Of a stretch of DNA of 30,412 nt, positions 22,101-30,412 are shown piece by piece; position 1 is the stretch's first letter; every line of letters starts with the position of its first letter. The translations under genes were made by a program, and so were the position numbers. The stretch spans positions 1 through 30,412 of the forward strand of contig MZNV01002777.1 in assembly GCA_002081555.1 (NCBI GenBank), in the 5' to 3' direction. The stretch comes from Protostelium mycophagum (taxonomy: Eukaryota; Evosea; Variosea; Protosteliida; Protosteliaceae). The notes beneath the pieces were generated by a model, which saw only the letters and a program-made list of their open reading frames with translations, did no database searches and was not told the DNA's origin.

Positions 22101-22163
22101 ACACTTTCTTCTTCACCTGAAGCAGTTCGAAGAATTGAAGATAGATATGTCCCTATAAGGTAG
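16162..22163 (+). CDS. LRR-ectodomain receptor kinase with tyrosine-kinase-like catalytic domain, many short exons
   Basis: A signal peptide (MRHLLLLFVVSVAAWNQ, exon 16162-16255) is followed by an LRR cap reading YYGITCDGTGSVKSIQLADN across exons 16293-16379 and 16420-16619. Plant-type LRRs (LxxLxLxxNxLxGxIP) run to about 19990. A pre-membrane region (about 20070-20500) precedes one TM helix (VGLIVGISLGATFLVVVIL, 20511-20578) and a basic stop KRR. The kinase begins at 20730: GSGAFG, VAVKQ, GEISILRTL, IIHRDLAARNILL (split at 21387/21430), VADFGMSR, PLKWMAPE, ATDAFSFGVVVWE and DPTKRPTF, so all catalytic residues are present. A short Ser-rich tail ends VPIR. HRDLAARN and the KWMAPE segment are tyrosine-kinase traits. 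It should be a plasma-membrane receptor. Small exons in the LRR part (for example near 16740-16910) are uncertain, and total length was not fixed. Confidence 0.88.
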
Positions 22164-22378
22164 AATATCTTTCTCTCTCTTTACTGACATCAAATAGAGA
22201 AAACTCGAACAATAAATGACATTTAGAACATAAAGAACATCGAAAAATTTGAATGATTAAATAATAATTTTTAAATATCATTCTCTTCAGTAATCAAATA
22301 TACCACCTCTTCGGTTGCTCGTTACATTTGTGAAAAGAATAAGCCGTTAAATTGGTACCAAATGAAATTGATGACCTT
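22164..22378. terminator. AT-rich convergent spacer with likely polyadenylation signals
   Basis: This spacer holds the 3' ends of the LRR kinase gene and the CBS gene, which converge. AATAAA-type hexamers occur at about 22211-22216 on the plus strand, and the sequence is strongly AT-rich. Precise ends cannot be placed. Confidence 0.3.
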
Positions 22379-22858
22379 TTATTTATTTGCAGATCCGCTG
22401 TGGATGCCACGGATCATTTTGGTGATGGTGTCATCATCGACACTGTGAGAAATATGTTTGAGAGAGAGCAATCCAGAGAACTTGCCGTTGTCGTCCAAAA
22501 CAACTACCCTCCTCAATTTGTGTTGGGTCATGAGCTCCGCAGCCTCTTTAGTGGACTGACTCTCTTTGACCGTCTTGAGATCAGTCGAAATGATGTCGGT
22601 GATGGGGGAGTCCAAGCCTTTGCCTTTCGCCACAGCTCTGATGACAAGGTCACGGTCGGTGATGACACCATAGATCTTGGAGCTGTCGTCGTCATAAATA
22701 GGCAGGACGCCACTGTTCAACTTCTCCATCGCTCGAGCCGCTGCTCATTGTCAGACAAGCTGGTGCCCGTGATGACGATTACCTTCTAAAACGGTGGTAT
22801 TCTTGTGTACAATCTCGAAGTTCTTCTTCTTTAAGAGGGACTTGACGGTGTCTGACAT
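22379..22858 (-). CDS. Two-CBS-domain protein, 2 exons
   Basis: Exons 22783-22858 and 22379-22740 join across a 42-nt phase-1 intron to give 145 aa, the usual size of minimal CBS-pair proteins. The first CBS domain reads VLEAARAMEKLNSGVLPIYD, then KIYGVITDRDLVIRAVAKG. The second reads KEAAELMTQHKLRRVVVLDD and GKFSGLLSLKHISHSV. The GVITDRD and GLLSL strands are classic. CBS pairs bind adenosine nucleotides and regulate partner enzymes or sense energy state; stand-alone forms also occur in bacteria. There is no targeting signal. Upstream of its start a TGACGTCA palindrome lies at 23012-23019. A long antisense frame exists but is a shadow. Confidence 0.9.
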
Positions 22859-23011
22859 GTTGTTGGTGTAGTGTGAGTGTGTGTTGATCTTGTAGTTATG
22901 TTCTTTTCCGCTCGAAACATTATAATTACGTACGTAGTTACGCTGCGTACAAAAAACTCAAATTTCATTTTGGAATGTCTCCTGGTCTCAAATCTCATTC
23001 ATTTGTGCCCG

Positions 23012-23019
23012 TGACGTCA
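23012..23019. promoter_or_regulatory. TGACGTCA (CRE-like) palindrome in the CBS gene upstream region
   Basis: A perfect TGACGTCA octamer lies about 155 bp upstream of the CBS gene start and about 60 bp past the end of the Rab gene. It matches bZIP/CRE sites; several identical octamers lie in introns of this window. Confidence 0.35.
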
Positions 23020-23069
23020 TCAAGGTATAATACCATGACAAATTGAAGAGAATAAAAATTACTCTACAT

Positions 23070-23075
23070 TTTATT
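23070..23075 (-). terminator. AATAAA polyadenylation signal of the Rab gene
   Basis: AATAAA on the minus strand starts 6 nt after the stop codon of the Rab gene. Its closeness argues that the short C-terminus is the true end rather than a missed splice. Confidence 0.55.
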
Positions 23076-23080
23076 GAAAA

Positions 23081-23980
23081 TTAAGCAACAAGATCGTCTT
23101 TGTTGAGAGTTGTAGCAGCGAGACAATCAAAGGCATCGATCACATAAGCTCCACTCTTCGCAGAGACCTGCAATCGTCAGTCTATTTTATTTCCAGTAGT
23201 TTGCTTCACCTCATAATAAGGAATGGACCCGTTGTCTTGGCACCAGTTGACAGCCTTCTTCCTTGATACCTTGGATTTTCAACGAAATTTATCTTGAATT
23301 TATAATAAAATTGATGAATAACCTGTCTTTGGTTCTCTACATCGACTTTGTTGCCAAGAAGAACAAAACAGAATTCGTTTGGATTCTGGACTTGAGCTTT
23401 CAACAGAAATTCTGTGGATGTTAAGTACTTTTGGCGGGAAATATGGGACTGACCTTCTTTCCATGAAGTGACACTCTCGAAAGACTTCTCAGAATTAATG
23501 TCAAAGACGAGAGCGCAACAGTCAGCACCTCTATAAAATGCAACACCAAGAGATTGAAATCTCTCTTGACCAGCTGACCCCATCAGAACACACGAATCTT
23601 GACATAGAAAAAATGAGAAGAGATCACCTGTGTCCCAAATCTGCATGGTGACTGGAGTTCCATCTATCATCACATGTTTCGTCAGGAAATCTGCACCAAT
23701 GGTTGCTTTATATTCCGCTGCAAATTGTTGATGCACATACTGATTCATCAGAGAGCTCTTTCCCACGCTAAATTGAAATGTGAGTCTAAATGATGTAATT
23801 TAAAATCTAGATGAGCAAAAAGAGATCAGCGTACCCAGAATCACCCAATAAAATAACCTTCAGTAGTTTCCGGTTGATCACACTCTTATTGCGTATGTAT
23901 GATTCATTATAGTCTGCTTTTGCCAATAAGTTTGGCGCTGACGCTTTTGGTACATCTTCTTGACTGCTGCCACAACCCAT
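23081..23980 (-). CDS. Rab7-like GTPase with N-terminal MGCGSS and no prenylation tail, 6 exons
   Basis: Exons 23835-23980, 23628-23767, 23454-23573, 23323-23411, 23210-23269 and 23081-23167 give 213 aa. The G domain is Rab7-like throughout: [16 protein letters not shown] (P-loop 46-53), [12 protein letters not shown] in switch [25 protein letters not shown] (155-159) and SAK (187-189). All GTPase residues are intact. Two features are unlike Rab7. First, a 37-residue N-terminal extension begins MGCGSS, an ideal N-myristoylation signal (Gly2, Ser6) with a palmitoylatable Cys3. Second, the protein stops at NKDDLVA just after the last helix, with the nearest cysteine 14 residues from the end, so the hypervariable tail and the CxC/CC prenylation site are absent. 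Rab7 controls late endosome/lysosome traffic. Acyl rather than prenyl anchoring would resemble plant ARA6/RabF1. Confidence 0.93.
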
Positions 23981-24084
23981 TTGCTGAGGAATGTGGTTGT
24001 CTGATGAAGATGTATTTTACGTCTACAACAACAAATAATTTTTCTATTTTATTTTACATTTTCGTGAGACTCTTTTCGATTTCA

Positions 24085-27000
24085 TTAAGTTGGCGCGAGA
24101 ACTGTGCTGACAGAACTGAGCACTCCTTGTCCGGAGTTGTTTGTGAACGTTGCATTCGATACAATCACCGAGGATCCTGCTGTACAGGTCACGACACCGG
24201 CATACTCGCTTTGGGCTCCATTGTTCTGGGCAAAGGCACTGTTCATTAGTTGGACTGCTGAGTTTGAGACAGCCTGAGATCGTTCAGGTTTCTTCTTTTG
24301 TGGACTCCGCCACTGGTCGATGAATTTTTCGGTCTACAATTACAGATTGCTGTGTAAAAATACGTACATGTACAACACCACCAAGTTGCGCGATATTGCC
24401 TTGCATAATGATTTTGTTCAGCAGCAGCGAATCTCCACTGCAATACACCGCTGAACCTGATGACGTCATCAATCCTTCTTGTTTACATACTTTCTTTAAA
24501 AAATCTGTGAGGAATTATGTTGGTCTCACCATATTGCGCTGCATTATTGTTGATAGTGATGGATGAGAGCGACATTGTTCCAGAACTGTATATCCCGCCA
24601 CCAATCGATGAATTGCAAAAGTTGATGTTCCCACCTACCAAGGTGGTTTGACCCAAATTGTAGACACACCCTGTGACATCTCAATTTAAAATACATTCTA
24701 TTGTCTGGCAACTACCAACCAAACTCGGTAGATGTACAAAGTAAAATAAAAATATTACCTCCAGATGATCCAGCACTGCTATAACTCATCGATGTTTGTG
24801 ATATAGAAATCACTGATTTTGAATCCAATTGTATCGCACCTGTATCCTTTAACATTGGCACAAGACCTCCACCCACCTCCAAATACCGTCGCGTTTGAAT
24901 AGATGATCTGTGAACTCAAAAGAAGCAATGACCCGGAGATAAACAAGGAGCCTCCGTAAGAGGCACTACAACCGGAGAAGAAGGAATATTCGATTGAGCA
25001 AGAAGTGGTAAAATCGGAGCTGAGGGCACCGCCACTGGTGGCAGTCGAATTGTAGATATTGACACCTTGTAAAGACAAGAGAGAATTAGACACCACCTGA
25101 TGACGTCATTCAAGAGAAGTGATGTGGAAACATACGCGGATGAAGCCTCCAGAAAAAGCAGAGGATAAAAAGGAAGTGCAGTTTTTGAGATTGATTATAC
25201 TGGAGGCTCCGTAGATAACCCCTCCGTCTGTGTACACGTCATCACCATGTCATATTTATGCTGATCCTTTCTACAATAGAGAAATCCTTACTTGAAGTGG
25301 TGCCACTTGCGGTGTTTCCATAGAAAGTGCACAACTGTAAGCTTATGGTACTATCTATTTTACAATGAGGAATCATGGATGACATCTCCATGAAATCTCA
25401 CTTGATGATGTTATCGCACCGCTATTGACACCTGAATTTCCGCTAAAAGTGCTGTTGTAGAACGTGCTCTTCGAACCTAAAGACTGGTAAGAAAGTGTCC
25501 ATAAGATTTTCCGGAATAGTATTGGGAGCAGATATTACTGACCCACTAGATATGCCACCGCTCCATCCGTTCCCAAATTACTTATGAAATTGCAATTATA
25601 AAAGCTGCTGCCAGCATATGAACTCCATAACACCGCGCTGAGTCCAGGGGACTGATTGTTCACGAATGAAGAGTTCGTCACTATCAAGGTGGCTCCACCC
25701 AACAGTTGAACAACACTACCCGCAGAATTATTATTGAAAGTACAAGAACTGATCTGTAAAGTTTCAGGATCTTCTGATACATGCATTCAGTTTAATTCTA
25801 CTTACATAGAGGGAAATAGAATTCGACACTCGTATTACGCCTCCAGTCGAATTGGCGAATTTTAGGTTATTTAAATATATGTTCCCAAGCCCATCCGCCA
25901 CCAGATAAAAGTCCTGTAGAATTACATTATTGAGGCCGTTCAGAATCCAAGTGCGAGAGACATTTGATATAGTGTTATTCATCTCTATAAGAGTTCCCTG
26001 TGTGTACACTCCTCCTGCAAAATTAACCGTGATATTGGCCAAGGTATTCAACACCGGTAAAACTAAGAGGATGAGACACAGGAACTGCTCTCATGGTAGA
26101 CGATTGTCACCGTAAAAACAAAATGTCATACTTGAGGTCCAATTGTTCGTTCCCACCCACACATTAATCATGACAGGTACCGTGACGGGAACTGATCCGT
26201 AGTAGATCGGACATTGATTGCCTGCTTTCAATATATAGCCAGTGAGTATATTGAGTGATCTGTAATAGCGGGTAGATGTATCAATCATGATCTGAGATAC
26301 TCATCAATTCTGATATGACAAGACAGTAATACTCACTGTTGTTTGATTGATCCATGTGCATGTGGCTGTCGGTTCGATTTGGACACCATCACCAAATAGG
26401 TAGTTATGACAGTCAACAGCAGGCACAATGGCAGGTGCATTGAGGTTTACAATAATCAAACCGAAGCGAACATATTGTGCCGTGTAATTAAACGACCCAA
26501 CTTGTCACGTGTCATAAAAGAGCTCAGTACGTCAACTTACAATTCCATTGAAGAGATATACTGGCGGATCGCCCAAGACAAGATATACTGCCAGTGTATA
26601 TTTGTGTGGGTACCGGTACGGAAGTCATCGATTGTGACGGCATTGCGGTGGTCACATTCAAGGTCACAGCGCTCGTATTTGAAAACAGAACCTGTCACCA
26701 CGTCACTTGATCATCCACAATAATAAAACTCACCACACAAGTCATCCCGCTGATAACACACCCCACTTGGGAAACATCATTCACCAACCCTGAAACGATC
26801 AGGAATTATACATCTCCCTGGCCTCACCGACTGCGTTCAAAGTGACGATACCGTAAAGAGGTAGGTCACCCGATATTGCAGTATTTGACACAACAGATAG
26901 AGCAGGTATAGGTGTGTACACAATATTGTCCAAAAAGATTGTGTGGTCATTCATTCCTAAACCACATACACTCCGTGATGAGACTATATTGAAAGAGTAA

Positions 27001-29004
27001 CTGTGGTGTGTTATTCGGGTGGCCTTTTGCCAGCAAACTCACGCAGTATATACAGAAGCGGGCCAGTATATGGTCGCATTGGTCCAACCTTGTCCACTAG
27101 GTGTAGAGAGGACAAAAGAATCATAAACCGAACTGTTCAAGATGGAAACTCGACCAATCGTGCCTGACCACGTACCATCATAAGCAGCCTGTAAAGATCT
27201 GGAGGCGTATTGAAACGTGACGGTATATGCCATGTTCTGCGCCAGCATCATGTTCTGTGTTATGAAGCTGCACTGTCCTGATGAGGTCACAAACCTATTT
27301 TACGTCTTCGACCTACCGCTCAAGGATTGAATCACCGCAAAGTTACCATCTGCGGGAGGTGCACCAAAAGGATCATTAGCGTTATTGAATATCATAAATC
27401 CAACACCAGACCAAGCCATATGATTAGCTTGAAAATTTGTTCCGTAAGTCCCGCTGACTATATCCTCAAAATTTCCGTTGTACAAACGGTTCATTATTGC
27501 TGGGAATGACGTTCAGCGAAGTGAAGGAGTTAAGTTAACTCACGGAAGTCTCGAACCAGGTAGAAATCAGTGAGAAGAGATGCGGAATCAATTGAACCGG
27601 TACCGTTGATCATCAAAGTCATGGCTGTTGGCTGATTGATGGAAAAAATGAACTTGCTTTGCCTGAAAGGTGAGGCTTTGATTGTTGAAAGCTCAAATTG
27701 GAAGGAATTTATGGATATCTTAACTCGGTCAAAGGATGATATCAGAAGAGACGTTCTCATCACCTTAAGTAATTGGGTGCCATCCATGTCGCTTCTACCG
27801 GCTGATCGCAGCGACAAAGAGTAGTTCCCGGTTTGTAGAAATAGAGAAGAAGAGACACTACCTCCGCCTTGGATGCTGACGCTGTCAGAGCATAATACAA
27901 ATGCAACACAACTCACAACATATAAAAAAAGACAGATGTGTCTGTAGTGTAGAATCCGGGTCCTCCAGTTGGCCCAGCGTAGGAGGCTGGCGTCATGCCA
28001 GAGTTAGAAAGAAAGGTAAAAGGTGGGAGGATGGGATTATAAATGTATCCTGTCGCGGGGGTGGTAGGATATTGATAATTACGGAAGGTCGAGTTTCCAG
28101 CACTTAATCCTCGAAATGTTCCTGATCTCATCACAATCAGCATCTTTTTCATCCTTACCAATCAGATTAGAAGCTGTTGGGTCTAGAGAAAAAAAGAAGG
28201 TGAATCCATTCTCCGTATAAAGCTGGCCCAGGTTCCATGTTGAATTAGAAGAACTGCAGGATGCGCAATCAGCACTGGCACAGGATAATCTACGTCAAAT
28301 CACACGGTTTCCTCATTTCCTCAATTCAGTTGTGATCTTCAATACCTCGTGATGGTCGTGTTTTGGGAATCATAGTTAAAGTAATTCAGCTCATAATTCG
28401 CCGAGCCGTTGGTTGGGTTGTTACTTGCTTGATACGATCAGCGATTTCCGGAATGTAACAGCAAAATTAATTCAAAATAATTATTATTTAAAATGCTTTT
28501 CTCACAAAAAGGAGAACAGAGCCTGGAGAAAGGGGTGAAGACGATGTGTGTGATGCTCGAGAGCTGGCAAGTGGCCGTACTACAGAAGACCTTGTATAGA
28601 CCCGGACTCCTGGAGCCAGTGACGGTGCCATGCAGACTGTCTGAGACGTAAAACCACGTGCTCCCCCCACATGCCAAAGAGTTGCCGCTCACTGCTCCGG
28701 AGAATACCGAAGTCCCTCCTCCTTGACAATTCGAAGTGCTGTACCGCCGTCCTTATCCATTAGCCATGAAAACGTGTATAAATGACTCACTCTGACCAAT
28801 TAAAGTTGAGTTGTTGAACTGCACTTGATAGAAATTACCGTCAGGCTCAGCAACGCATGCACCACTCAGTGGATAGATCAGCATTTCAAACAGGTAGGAG
28901 CAACCAGCCGCGGAGACGACTCCGAGCTGGAAAAATGCAGCATATCCACGACCAATGGTCAAAAGAAGTATTAAGAATCTCACAATTACCCTCGCTCCTC
29001 TCAT
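24085..29004 (-). CDS. Very long secreted protein: Cys-rich, jelly-roll-like and beta-helix domains, many short exons
   Basis: The minus strand is coding almost throughout, with exons of 50-250 nt cut by introns of about 40-60 nt. The N-terminus (MRGARVIVRFLILLLTIGRG, from 29004) is a signal peptide. A Cys-rich part follows (about 28170-28930, with SCASADCASCSSSN). Next come two DUF642/galactose-binding-like jelly rolls: about 27540-28135 (NPILPPFTFLSNSG, TGNYSLSLRSAG) and about 26900-27494 (NGNFEDIVSG, DGNFAVIQSL, MAYTVTFQYASRSLQAAY, IFLDNIVY). A beta-rich linker precedes a right-handed beta-helix region (about 24085-26070) with PMP-like repeats such as ISSCTFNNNSAGSVVQLLGG and FTNNSGQGVL. 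N-glycosylation sequons are very dense. No TM or GPI end is seen (ends STVLAPT), so a secreted matrix or adhesion protein is likely. It could in principle be two genes; no internal boundary was found. Confidence 0.72.
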
Positions 29005-29410
29005 GTTGTTGGCAAAGCGACTTCTTTGTAATTGGAGTTGCACAACCCCGCGGGAATGTTAAGGGATTGAACATTCAGAGAAAACTCGTTTACTCGTTTA
29101 TTCAGCCGCAAGTTGGCCTGTTTTACAACTGGTCTGCGTGCATCGGATCACCTCAGGGCCTAGCCGTTACCCCGGCTCAGGGTAAAGTATTCCGTTGCGT
29201 CGTCAGCTACAAGCAAGAATGGAAATAGGAAATTCGGTGACTTGGGGACAAATTAGAATAATAAAAACATTATTCCGACTTTGAGGAATAATGACGGCTT
29301 CGAGGAATTATTCCAACAGCGATAATAAAGGCGAATAAATCGTCGTTAAGACCAATTCCTCGAATTGATAAGAATAATTAGTCTAACTTGCATCATTTGA
29401 GGACAACAAC
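29005..29410. other. Upstream region of the giant secreted gene, AT-rich
   Basis: No gene is seen. The stretch nearest 29004 should contain the promoter of the minus-strand secreted gene. A repeated ACTCGTTT occurs near 29083-29098. From about 29250 the sequence becomes AT-rich with hairpin-forming arms. Confidence 0.4.
29270..29314. repeat. Three-arm nested inverted repeats
   Basis: TTATTCC (29270-29276) pairs with GGAATAA (29285-29291), and GGAATAAT (29285-29292) pairs with ATTATTCC (29307-29314). The middle arm can therefore pair with either flank, giving two mutually exclusive hairpins. The function is unknown and may be chance in AT-rich DNA. Confidence 0.5.
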
Positions 29411-29861
29411 ATGAAGGATGACACAAATAGAGAAAGGCACTTTATTTCCAAAGATTGGTGTGGTCTCTGCCACAAAGAAATCAACAATCTCTTCATGCAC
29501 ATTCTAGGATGCTACATCAAGAAGTGTATTGAAGATGAAGTTGATCCCCTCTGTACATGCTGGCAGTGCCTTGCTCAAAGTACCCATCTGCCACAAAGAA
29601 ATCAACAATCTCTTCATGCACATTCTAGGATGCTACATCAAGAAGTGTATTGAAGATGAAGTTGATCCCCTCTGTACATGCTGGCAGTGCCTTGCTCAAA
29701 GTACCCATCCTTGTACGCCAGCTAATCAAGGTCTTTCACCAAAACAACTGTACCCTCCAGAAAATAGAGGTTGCTTTGTTGAGTCACAGTCTCCACCAAG
29801 ACAATTCCACCTGTATGCTTGCCAAATTGGTCAGTATCAACATCTTCAAGTGTATTATTAA
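29411..29861 (+). pseudogene. Degenerate reading frame with a cysteine/histidine motif, disrupted by a tandem duplication
   Basis: A frame starting MKDDTNRERHFISKDW contains CGLCHKEINNLFMHILGC, a possible C2HC-type metal site, then CTCWQC. The following 121-bp exact duplication is not a multiple of three, so the copies read in different frames and the coding sense is lost. Parts of the later sequence look protein-like in another frame (VPILVRQLIKVFHQNN). I do not recognise the family. It lies beside a dispersed repeat and may be a decayed piece of a mobile element or a lost host gene. Confidence 0.35.
29467..29708 (+). repeat. 121-bp tandem duplication, two copies
   Basis: Copies at 29467-29587 and 29588-29708 begin CTGCCACAAAGAAATCAAC and end GCTCAAAGTACCCAT. 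By eye they are identical along their whole length, which points to a very recent duplication or an assembly artefact. Confidence 0.9.
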
Positions 29862-29959
29862 TTAGTCACAGATCTTTGTCAACTATTAGCACTACTTGAA
29901 GATACAGATCATTTTTATAAAGACTGTCATACAGAGTTATATTTGAAGCGGTAAAGATG

Positions 29960-30262
29960 CACTCAAAACCAACAGAAATATCTGGTTCTTCTCACGGGAT
30001 TTTTGAGGCTTTTTCATTGAAAATTATCTGTGGTATTTCCGGCTGTTAAAAGTGCTTAAATAAATCCGCACTTGAAGCGGCTTCAAACCCCAACAGCTGT
30101 CTTTGAGTTTCTTTTTCTTTCTTGGGTTCTTTTCTGTCTTTGGATTTTCAACCCCCAACAGCTGTCTTTGAGTTTCTTCTTCTTTCTTGGATTCTTTTCT
30201 GTCTTTGGATTTCCCCTAGGACCTTGCATCTCCAGTAGTATGAGTCAATTCTAACACAATGC
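29960..30262 (+). repeat. Dispersed repeat, right copy, with internal duplication
   Basis: This is the diverged partner of 366-612 in the same orientation. It shares the GCACTCAAAA block, the GCACTTGAAGCGGC core and the TTTCCCCTAGGACCTTGCA block. Within it a unit of about 65 bp, CAACAGCTGTCTTTGAGTTT.., is repeated in tandem (about 30083-30147 and 30148-30212), with a few differences between copies. The left copy has only one such unit. Confidence 0.6.
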
Positions 30263-30412
30263 CAAAACCATGCATATCTGAGATCATTGGGCTTCCAGCA
30301 AATCATGTACAGCAACATCAAAGCGCAACAAGAATTCCATACAAGGCTTTCTATTGGTGCTCTAATTATCACCACACCTGAGGATGAGGTTGTATCATTC
30401 CTTATCTATATG
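30263..30412. other. Window end, nothing recognised
   Basis: The last 150 bases hold no supported gene. They may continue the repeat-rich flank. Confidence 0.4.

Noticed and set aside
22352-22789. A 145-aa plus-strand reading frame
   Set aside because: It is antisense to the CBS-domain gene, whose minus-strand translation has clear family motifs. The plus frame has none.
24246-24472. Overlapping minus-strand frames taken as separate small proteins
   Set aside because: They are exons and read-through introns of the large secreted beta-helix gene.
1-30412. tRNA, rRNA or CRISPR-like arrays
   Set aside because: No cloverleaf with conserved A and B boxes, rRNA-like stretch or regularly spaced repeat array was seen on either strand, although a computational scan was not possible.

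Overview
This is a gene-dense nuclear window from a single-celled eukaryote. The genes are split by very short GT-AG introns, mostly 37 to 60 nt, and are packed head-to-head or tail-to-tail with gaps that are often only 100 to 300 bp. One protein pairs a leucine-rich-repeat ectodomain with a tyrosine-kinase-type catalytic loop (HRDLAARN), and another is a long secreted beta-helix protein. Together with the compact layout this suggests a free-living amoebozoan, perhaps a protosteloid amoeba. That assignment is inference from style, not from a database match.

Layout. The left edge (1 to about 1180) is AT-rich, with a dispersed repeat and no recognisable gene. Then come a class I glutamine amidotransferase (1255-2321, +), a signal-peptide 2-Cys peroxiredoxin (2608-3551, -), a protein with a Ser-rich N-terminal part and a UspA-like C-terminal domain (3832-5395, +), a secreted DUF5995-like protein (5585-6502, -), a small three-TM membrane protein (7638-8098, -), tubulin cofactor A (8492-8895, -), a lysine/glutamate-rich NuSAP-like microtubule protein (9006-10466, +), an unrecognised 129-aa protein (10662-11198, -), an ERCC6L2-like SNF2 helicase (11313-15872, +), an LRR receptor kinase (16162-22163, +), a two-CBS-domain protein (22379-22858, -), a Rab7-like GTPase (23081-23980, -) and a very long secreted protein with jelly-roll-like and beta-helix domains (24085-29004, -). 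The right edge (29005-30412) holds a diverged second copy of the left-edge repeat and an exact 121-bp tandem duplication inside a degenerate reading frame.

Exon models were built by hand from splice sites and protein-family continuity. They close in frame with family-typical lengths for the amidotransferase, peroxiredoxin, tubulin cofactor A, helicase, CBS and Rab genes. The LRR receptor and the giant secreted gene have only domain-level models, with uncertain small exons.

The most notable gene is the Rab7-like GTPase. It starts with an apparent N-myristoylation/palmitoylation signal (MGCGSS) and stops right after the G domain with no C-terminal prenylation cysteines, a layout known from plant ARA6/RabF1 rather than from Rab7. 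Other points worth attention are E2F-like motifs about 35-85 bp upstream of several start codons and inside short introns, over-represented palindromes (TGACGTCA, TCACGTGA) in introns, and a 110-bp bidirectional promoter joining two microtubule genes.
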